From NCBI RefSeq assembly GCF_000337835.1, contig NZ_AOLM01000019.1:62001-126000 (forward strand): 64,000 bases of DNA, read 5' to 3'. Positions within the stretch are counted from its first letter, which is position 1, and every line of letters begins with the position of its first letter. The stretch is from Haloferax sulfurifontis ATCC BAA-897. GTDB taxonomy: Archaea > Halobacteriota > Halobacteria > Halobacteriales > Haloferacaceae. Below the pieces are notes generated by a model. It had not been told where the DNA came from. It made no database searches and saw nothing but the letters and a program-made list of their open reading frames with translations. Both the position numbers and the translations under genes were made by a program. Below, piece by piece: positions 59,212 through 64,000 of the stretch.

Positions 59212-60285
59212 ATGCAGCGCGCGGCACCGCAGGAGTTCGACCGCGTCCTCTCTTCGATGTGCACCCGACCGCATCCGGCCGCCCGGAAGGCCGCAGAGCG
59301 GTTCTTCGCAACCAACCCCGGCGACCCGGCGACCTATCAGGCCGTCGCCGCACTCGAAGAAGACGCACTCTCGTACCTCGGCGAGATTACCGGCCTCTCG
59401 GCCCCCCACGGCTACGTGACGAGCGGCGGGACCGAGGCCAACATCCAGGCCATCCGGGCCGCGCGAAACCACGCCCGCGACGGCGACCCGAACGTCGTCG
59501 CCCCCGAGAGCATCCACTTCAGCTTCCAGAAGGCCGCCGACGTGCTCGACGTGGAGCTCCGAATCGTCCCCGTCGACGACGGCTACCGCGCGAACGTCGC
59601 GGCGGTCCGCGAGGCCGTCGACGACCACACCGTCCTCGTCGCCGGCGTCGCCGGCACGACCGAGTTCGGCCGCGTCGACCCGATTCCCGAGCTGACCGCG
59701 GTCGCCCACGACGCCGGCGCGCTGATGCACGTCGACGCCGCGTGGGGCGGGTTCATCCTCCCCTTTACCGACCACGAGTGGTCGTTCGCCCACGCGCCGG
59801 TCGACTCGATGACCATCGACCCCCACAAGTACGGGCAGGCGGTCGTCCCCGCCGGCGGCCTGCTGTTCCGCGACAAGTCGGTCGTCGACTCGCTGGCGGT
59901 CGACACGCCGTACCTCGAATCCGCGTCGCAGGCGAGCCTCACCGGAACGCGAAGCGGCGCGGGCGTCGCCTCCGCGGCCGCCGCGATGCGCGAACTCTGG
60001 CCCGACGGCTACCGCGACGTCTACGAGCGCCAGCAGGCGAACGCCGACTGGCTCTACGACGAACTCCGCGCCCGCGGCTACGACGCCGTCGAGCCCGAAC
60101 TCCCGCTGGTCGCCGCGAGCGTCCCCGACGGGCAGTTCGAGTCGCTCCGCGACCTCGGCTGGCGCATCTCGCGGACCGCGAGCGGCGAACTCCGCATCGT
60201 CTGTATGCCGCACGTCTCCCGCGAGTCGCTCCGGGCGTTCCTCTCGGACCTCGACGACCTCCGGTCGGGGCCGGCGCGAAACTGA
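59212..60285 (+). CDS. mfnA: PLP-dependent tyrosine/aspartate decarboxylase (MfnA/PanD type)
   Basis: A 357-aa group II decarboxylase. PLP is bound by Lys206 in [10 protein letters not shown]; other motifs are [20 protein letters not shown] and [14 protein letters not shown]. In methanogens MfnA makes tyramine for methanofuran; in haloarchaea and Thermococcales relatives the enzyme acts as an aspartate decarboxylase giving beta-alanine for CoA, which is the likelier role here since methanofuran is absent. The ATG at 59212 has a GATATACTGG box about 28 nt upstream. Confidence 0.92.
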   Translation: MQRAAPQEFDRVLSSMCTRPHPAARKAAERFFATNPGDPATYQAVAALEEDALSYLGEITGLSAPHGYVTSGGTEANIQAIRAARNHARDGDPNVVAPESIHFSFQKAADVLDVELRIVPVDDGYRANVAAVREAVDDHTVLVAGVAGTTEFGRVDPIPELTAVAHDAGALMHVDAAWGGFILPFTDHEWSFAHAPVDSMTIDPHKYGQAVVPAGGLLFRDKSVVDSLAVDTPYLESASQASLTGTRSGAGVASAAAAMRELWPDGYRDVYERQQANADWLYDELRARGYDAVEPELPLVAASVPDGQFESLRDLGWRISRTASGELRIVCMPHVSRESLRAFLSDLDDLRSGPARN

Positions 60286-60334
60286 GCCGGCCCGAACCTG
60301 AAAGCTTACAATCGACCGGCTTCGACCCTCTCGT

Positions 60335-60901
60335 GTGTCTCTCACCGCGTTCGCATCGCTCGCAGACCTGACCGTCAGTCTGTACCCCGACTTCTCGTGG
60401 CTCTCGTCGCTCGTCGAGACGGCCACCGGCTGGGTCGGGCTGGTCATCATCTTCGCCTACTCGTTTCTCATCGCCTTCGCCCTCCCCGGCGTGAGCGAAA
60501 TCGTTCTCGCCGCCCCGCTCGACCTCGGGCTTCCCTACGGCGCGAAACTCGCGGTCATCATCCTCGTCAGCGGCGCGGGCAAGGCCGCCGGGAGCGTCTT
60601 CGCGTTCCACATCGGCCGCCAGACGACGGAGTCGGGCTACGTCGAGCGGGCGCTCGAACGGCTCCCGGTCGACGTGATGGGCTGGACCGAACGCAAGGCC
60701 GTCGAAATCGCGCAGAACTGGGGCTTCGCCGGCCTCGCGGCCGCGCTCTGCGTGCCGGGCTTTCCCGACACGCTGTCGATTTACGCGTTTTCGGTCCTCG
60801 AAGACGACTACCTCAGGTTCGCCGCCGCGACGTTCGTCGGCTCCTGCGGCCGGCTCGTCGTGACGGTCATCGGCATCGAGGCCGCGCTGGCGTTCCTCTG
60901 A
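60335..60901 (+). CDS. DedA/YqaA-like (SNARE-associated) membrane protein
   Basis: A 188-aa protein with four to five hydrophobic segments (GWVGLVIIFAYSFLIAFALP, LAVIILVSGAGKAAGSVFAF, FAAATFVGSCGRLVVTVIG). The GAGKAAGSVFAFHIGR and FAGLAAALCVPGFPDTLSIY stretches resemble the conserved core of DedA-superfamily transporters (lipid flippase or proton-linked roles). The GTG at 60335 lies 28 nt after an AGCTTACA box; a leaderless mRNA is likely. Confidence 0.8.
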   Translation: MSLTAFASLADLTVSLYPDFSWLSSLVETATGWVGLVIIFAYSFLIAFALPGVSEIVLAAPLDLGLPYGAKLAVIILVSGAGKAAGSVFAFHIGRQTTESGYVERALERLPVDVMGWTERKAVEIAQNWGFAGLAAALCVPGFPDTLSIYAFSVLEDDYLRFAAATFVGSCGRLVVTVIGIEAALAFL

Positions 60902-60930
60902 GCGCCCCGAGCGTCGCCCGAGCGCCCGAC

Positions 60931-60938
60931 AATTTATA
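60931..60938 (+). promoter_or_regulatory. TATA box for a short transcript upstream of metS
   Basis: AATTTATA is the clearest TATA-like sequence in the 60902-61157 spacer and sits 29 nt before a GTG at 60963. A run CTTTCTTTT (61003-61010) follows 50 nt later. So a short transcript, separate from the metS promoter, is likely. Confidence 0.5.
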
Positions 60939-60962
60939 CGCGCGCTCGGCTTCAGTACCGGT

Positions 60963-61013
60963 GTGACCGCGACGGGACTCCCCGACAACATGCGTATGCG
61001 CGCTTTCTTTTAG
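60963..61013 (+). CDS. Possible 16-codon leaderless mini-gene with Met codons, upstream of metS
   Basis: From the GTG at 60963 to the TAG at 61011 the frame encodes MTATGLPDNMRMRAFF. It is placed exactly where a leaderless start is expected relative to the TATA box at 60931-60938, and holds two ATG codons two codons apart (ATG-CGT-ATG). The T-rich CTTTCTTTTAG at its end could stop transcription. It lies 144 nt before methionyl-tRNA synthetase. It may be a leader peptide, a microprotein or chance. I do not know a family for it. Confidence 0.35.
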   Translation: MTATGLPDNMRMRAFF

Positions 61014-61120
61014 CCGCGGGTGGACCCGTCTTCGGCCGTCGCCTCGGTAACGTGAGACGGCGGTCGGACCCGGCGAACCTCGGGGCGATACCGCACCGCC
61101 AGACAGACGCGTCCGAAGCG

Positions 61121-61137
61121 GCGGGCTTTAGGCCCGC
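61121..61137 (+). promoter_or_regulatory. Hairpin over the metS promoter
   Basis: GCGGGC-TTTAG-GCCCGC is a 6-bp perfect inverted repeat with a 5-nt loop. The loop TTTAG lies 27-31 nt before the metS ATG and is its likely TATA element. The repeat could be an operator or a stem in a longer upstream transcript. Confidence 0.4.
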
Positions 61138-61157
61138 TTCCGAGATACACGACACAG

Positions 61158-63242
61158 ATGAGTCACGAGGACTTCCCCACGGAGAACCCAGCGGTGGTGA
61201 CGTGTGGACTGCCGTACGCGAACGGCGACCTCCACATCGGCCACCTCAGAACGTACGTCGGCGGCGACATCTACAGTCGCTCGCTGCGAACACTCGGCCA
61301 AAAGACGGCCTTCGTCAGCGGGTCGGACATGCACGGCACGCCCGTCGCCGTCAACGCCGAGAAGGAGGGCGTCACGCCCGAGGAGTTCGCGCTCCGCCAC
61401 CACGAGAAGTACGAGGCGACGTTCCCCCGCTTCAACATCGAGTTCGACAACTACGGCCACACCCACGACGAGACGAACACCGAACTGACCCAGGAAATCG
61501 TCCGCACGCTCGAGGACGAGGGCTACGTCTACGAAAAGGAGATTCCGGTCGCCTACGACCCCGAGGCGGACCAGTGGCTCCCCGACCGCTTCGTCGAGGG
61601 CGCCTGTCCGTACTGCGGCGCGCACGCCCGCGGCGACGAGTGTGACGAGGGCTGTGGCCGCCACCTCGAACCCGGCGAAATCGAAGAGCCGACCTCGACG
61701 CTCACCGGCAATCCCGCGGAGTACCGCGAGCGCGAGCACAAGTTCTTCGCCGTCTCCGACCTCCAAGACTACCTTCAGGAGTTCATCGACCGCCTCGAAG
61801 GCACCTCGAACGCCCAGAACCAGCCCCGCGAGTGGATCGAAGGCGAACTGCAGGACTGGTGTATCACCCGCGACATGGACTGGGGCATCGACTACCCCGG
61901 CGAGGAGGGCGACGACCTCGTGCTGTACGTCTGGGTCGACGCGCCCATCGAGTACGTCTCCTCCACCAAGCAGTACACGGAGCGCGTCGGCGCCGACACG
62001 TTCGACTGGGAGGTGGCGTGGAAGGACGCGGGCGACATCGTTCACATCATCGGCCGCGACATCATCCAGCACCACACCGTGTTCTGGCCGGCGATGCTCC
62101 GCGGCGCGGGCTACGTCGAGCCGCGCGCGGTCATGGCCTCCGGCTTCATCACGCTCAACGGCAAGGGCTTTTCCACCTCGCGCAACCGCGCCGTCTGGGC
62201 CGACGAGTACCTCGACGAGGGCTTCCACCCCGACCTGCTTCGGTACTACCTCGCCACCAACGGCGGCTTCCAGCAGGACGTGGACTTCTCGTGGTCGAAG
62301 TTCAAAGACCGCGTGAACAGCGAACTCGTCGGCACGGTCGGCAACTTCCTCTACCGGTCGATGCTCTTCGCGTACCGCAACTTCGAGGGGACGCCCGAGG
62401 CCGACGTGTCGGAAGAAGTCGAAGCCCGCATCGAGGAGGCCATCGACGAGTTCGAAGCCGGCATCAACGACTACTCGGTCCGGCAGGCCGGCAACGCCGC
62501 CGTCCGCCTCGCGCAGTTCGGCAACGAGTACATCCAGCGCAACGAGCCGTGGAAGCTCACCGACGAGGACCCCGAGGCCGCGGCGCGGGTCATCCGCGAC
62601 TGCGTCCAGATTGCGAAGGCCATCGCCGTGCTGTTCTTCCCCGTCGCGCCGGGCAAGATGCAGGCGCTCTGGGAACAGCTCGGCGAGGACGGCTCGGTGA
62701 CCGACACCCGCGTCGACGCCGCCTTCGAGGCCCCGTCGGCGACCTTCGGCGAGCCCGAGGCGCTGTTCGAGAAAATCGAAGCCGAGCGCGTCGAGGAGCT
62801 CAACGAGAAGCTCGAAGCGCGCGTGGCCGAGACGGAATCCGAAAGCGACGAGTCCGACGAGGACGCGGAGGAGGATATGGACGCTGACACCGACGCCGAC
62901 ATCGACTTCGAACCCATCGCCGACGACCGCATCAGCTTCGAGGAGTTCCAGGACCTCGACATCCGCGTGGGCGAAATCGTCGCCGCCGAGGGCATCGACG
63001 GCGCGGACAAACTCGCCAAGCTCACCGTCGACATCGGCGTCGAAGAGCGCCAAATCGTCGCCGGCATCAAACAGCTCCACGACCTCGACGCGCTTTCCGG
63101 GACGAAGGTCATCATCGTCGCCAACCTCGAGAAGGCCGAGCTGTTCGGCGTCGAGTCCAACGGGATGCTGTTGGCCGCGGGCGACGAGGCCGACATCCTG
63201 ACGACCCACGGCGACGCCGTCCCCGGCACGAAAGTCCAGTAA
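61158..63242 (+). CDS. metS: Methionyl-tRNA synthetase with C-terminal tRNA-binding domain
   Basis: A 694-aa class I synthetase. The HIGH motif is DLHIGHLRTYVGGD, the Zn knuckle is CPYCGAHARGDECDEGCGRH, and the KMSKS equivalent is KGFSTSRNR. An anticodon-binding helical bundle is followed by a very acidic linker (SESDESDEDAEEDMDADTD). The fused C-terminal EMAP/Trbp111 OB fold (ISFEEFQDLDIRVGEIVAAE) binds tRNA and dimerises. Charges initiator and elongator tRNA-Met. Confidence 0.97.
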   Translation: MSHEDFPTENPAVVTCGLPYANGDLHIGHLRTYVGGDIYSRSLRTLGQKTAFVSGSDMHGTPVAVNAEKEGVTPEEFALRHHEKYEATFPRFNIEFDNYGHTHDETNTELTQEIVRTLEDEGYVYEKEIPVAYDPEADQWLPDRFVEGACPYCGAHARGDECDEGCGRHLEPGEIEEPTSTLTGNPAEYREREHKFFAVSDLQDYLQEFIDRLEGTSNAQNQPREWIEGELQDWCITRDMDWGIDYPGEEGDDLVLYVWVDAPIEYVSSTKQYTERVGADTFDWEVAWKDAGDIVHIIGRDIIQHHTVFWPAMLRGAGYVEPRAVMASGFITLNGKGFSTSRNRAVWADEYLDEGFHPDLLRYYLATNGGFQQDVDFSWSKFKDRVNSELVGTVGNFLYRSMLFAYRNFEGTPEADVSEEVEARIEEAIDEFEAGINDYSVRQAGNAAVRLAQFGNEYIQRNEPWKLTDEDPEAAARVIRDCVQIAKAIAVLFFPVAPGKMQALWEQLGEDGSVTDTRVDAAFEAPSATFGEPEALFEKIEAERVEELNEKLEARVAETESESDESDEDAEEDMDADTDADIDFEPIADDRISFEEFQDLDIRVGEIVAAEGIDGADKLAKLTVDIGVEERQIVAGIKQLHDLDALSGTKVIIVANLEKAELFGVESNGMLLAAGDEADILTTHGDAVPGTKVQ

Positions 63243-63246
63243 ACGG

Positions 63247-63311
63247 CCGCCTCCGACCGATACGCGACCGCCTCCGAACCGACACGCGACCGCCTCCGAA
63301 CCGACACGCGA
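63247..63311 (+). repeat. Three tandem 22-bp repeats after metS
   Basis: The unit CCGCCTCCGAACCGACACGC plus GA occurs three times in a row (the first copy has one deletion and one change), followed by a decayed partial copy. It lies between the metS stop and the T-tract terminators; it could be slipped-strand expansion or a protein-binding tract. No role is known. Confidence 0.8.
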
Positions 63312-63326
63312 CCACCCACAACCCGA

Positions 63327-63347
63327 TTTTTTCGACGCGCTGTTTTT
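63327..63347 (+). terminator. Double oligo-T terminator after metS
   Basis: TTTTTT (63327-63332) and TTTTT (63343-63347) lie about 85-105 nt after the metS stop. Two T-runs close together are the usual archaeal intrinsic termination signal. Confidence 0.6.
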
Positions 63348-63414
63348 CTCGACGCCGTCCCCGTGTCAGAGACGGACCACAGCGCCTAACTGCGCCGACC
63401 CCCGAGCGTCGCCC

Positions 63415-63720
63415 ATGCGAATCGGAAGACGGGAAGCGGTCGGAATCGTCGTCGCGCTCGCGGTGTTCGCGGGCGTCGTCGCCGCGGTCACCGGCGGCGG
63501 CGCGGGCACCCTGACCGTCGAACGCGTGGACGAACTCCCGCAGGGACAGGGTGCGGTCGCCTTCGGCAACCTCGACCCCGACCAGCGCGAGACGTTCGCG
63601 GAGGCGGTCTCGACCGACGAGCCGGTGGCGATACCGAACGAGGCGGCGCGAAACGAGTTCGTCGACCCCGGCTACGTCCGGTACGACGGCGGTATCTACC
63701 GGACGACCGTCTCCTCCTGA
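63415..63720 (+). CDS. Small membrane-anchored haloarchaeal protein (DUF7979-like)
   Basis: A 101-aa protein. A short basic start (RIGRRE) is followed by a membrane helix (VGIVVALAVFAGVVAAV), then an outside domain with LTVERVDELPQGQGAVAFGN and LDPDQRETFAEAV, ending YRTTVSS. The core motif also occurs in the gene at 63792. The family name DUF7979 is from memory. No catalytic motif; role unknown. Confidence 0.75.
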   Translation: MRIGRREAVGIVVALAVFAGVVAAVTGGGAGTLTVERVDELPQGQGAVAFGNLDPDQRETFAEAVSTDEPVAIPNEAARNEFVDPGYVRYDGGIYRTTVSS

Positions 63721-63791
63721 GCAGGCGTTCGGCGCTCGAATCCCACGCCGAGACCGGAGCCGATTTGAACGATGACGCTGGAGCGCCGGCT

Positions 63792-64000
63792 ATGCGAATC
63801 AGCGTGTTGCTCGCCGCGGCGCTCGTCCTCTCGACGGGCTGTCTCGGCGGCGGAAGCGGGACGGCGAGGCTGAGCGTCACCAGAGTCGACGACCTCCCGC
63901 AGGGCGAGGGAGCCGTCTCGTATCAGAACCTCGCGCCTGACCAACAGTCGGCGTTCCGGCAGGCGCTCGGGGGCGAGACCGTGACGCTCCGGAAGGGAAC
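63792..64000 (+). CDS. Lipoprotein paralogue of the preceding gene (partial, runs off the window)
   Basis: The first 69 codons are visible. The signal peptide ends in a lipobox (ALVLSTGCLGGG), so Cys17 would be lipid-modified and the protein tethered outside the membrane. Then VTRVDDLPQGEGAVSYQNLA and PDQQSAFRQALGG align with the core of the preceding gene (VERVDELPQGQGAV, LDPDQRETFAEAV). The two are a tandem duplication with different membrane attachment. Confidence 0.75.
   Translation, partial: MRISVLLAAALVLSTGCLGGGSGTARLSVTRVDDLPQGEGAVSYQNLAPDQQSAFRQALGGETVTLRKG

Overview
The window is a gene-dense stretch (about 65% G+C, acidic proteome) of a haloarchaeal main chromosome, most likely Haloferax or a close relative. 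The grounds are acidic, Asp/Glu-rich proteins throughout, many promoters with a TATA-like box about 25-30 nt upstream of an ATG or GTG (leaderless transcripts), a tRNA-Gln(UUG) with a 31-nt anticodon-loop intron, archaeal marker genes (PAN, Mre11/Rad50, family B polymerase, sn-glycerol-1-phosphate dehydrogenase) and many families known only from haloarchaea. There is no IS element, provirus, CRISPR array or rRNA, so this is core genome. No stretch longer than 300 bases lacks a gene. DUF names marked 'from memory' could not be checked here.

Layout. 1-10.7 kb: tail of an unidentified gene, small HTH-type gene, proS, gltB, SDR epimerase, HD phosphohydrolase, AlaX editing protein, FkbM methyltransferase. 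10.8-15.9 kb: intron-containing tRNA-Gln with a duplicated 3' end beside it, a ferritin-like/DtxR iron operon and the sufCBD Fe-S assembly operon. 16-24.8 kb: replicative/repair block with polB (no inteins), three haloarchaeal small genes, and the operon orf-mre11-rad50 preceded by a small wHTH regulator. 25-28.6 kb: PAN ATPase, two membrane proteins, endonuclease III, membrane protein. 28.8-33.6 kb: respiratory cluster made of a halocyanin, split cytochrome b (b6-like plus subunit-IV-like) and five small accessory proteins, with no Rieske protein. 33.7-46.4 kb: NAD-kinase-like protein, M28, S9 and M42 peptidases, thiolase plus DUF35 partner, alpha/beta hydrolase, MeaB plus B12-binding mutase subunit, a GIY-YIG-like protein, MTH865-like protein, a second nearly identical halocyanin, and a glycosyltransferase. 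46.5-55.9 kb: DUF420 membrane protein, egsA, LysE exporter, a MntR-like regulator overlapping a GDT1-type transporter, a threonine-synthase-like protein lacking the PLP lysine, FAD oxidoreductase, phosphoesterase, regulator, J-domain protein. 56-64 kb: ppsA with a TrmB-type box, CPBP protease, mfnA/panD-type decarboxylase, DedA-like protein, metS with a possible 16-codon leaderless mini-gene upstream, and two tandem related envelope proteins, the second cut by the window end.

Functional links: the ferritin/DtxR, Suf, MntR/GDT1 and nth/gltB (Fe-S users) genes form metal-homeostasis themes; the halocyanin/cytochrome b cluster, second halocyanin and DUF420 protein point to copper-protein respiration; ppsA, thiolase and methylmalonyl-CoA mutase parts point to gluconeogenesis and acyl-CoA metabolism. 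The best leads for something undescribed are the Rieske-less bc-type cluster, the lysine-less threonine synthase, the His-rich insert in MeaB, and the mini-ORF before metS.
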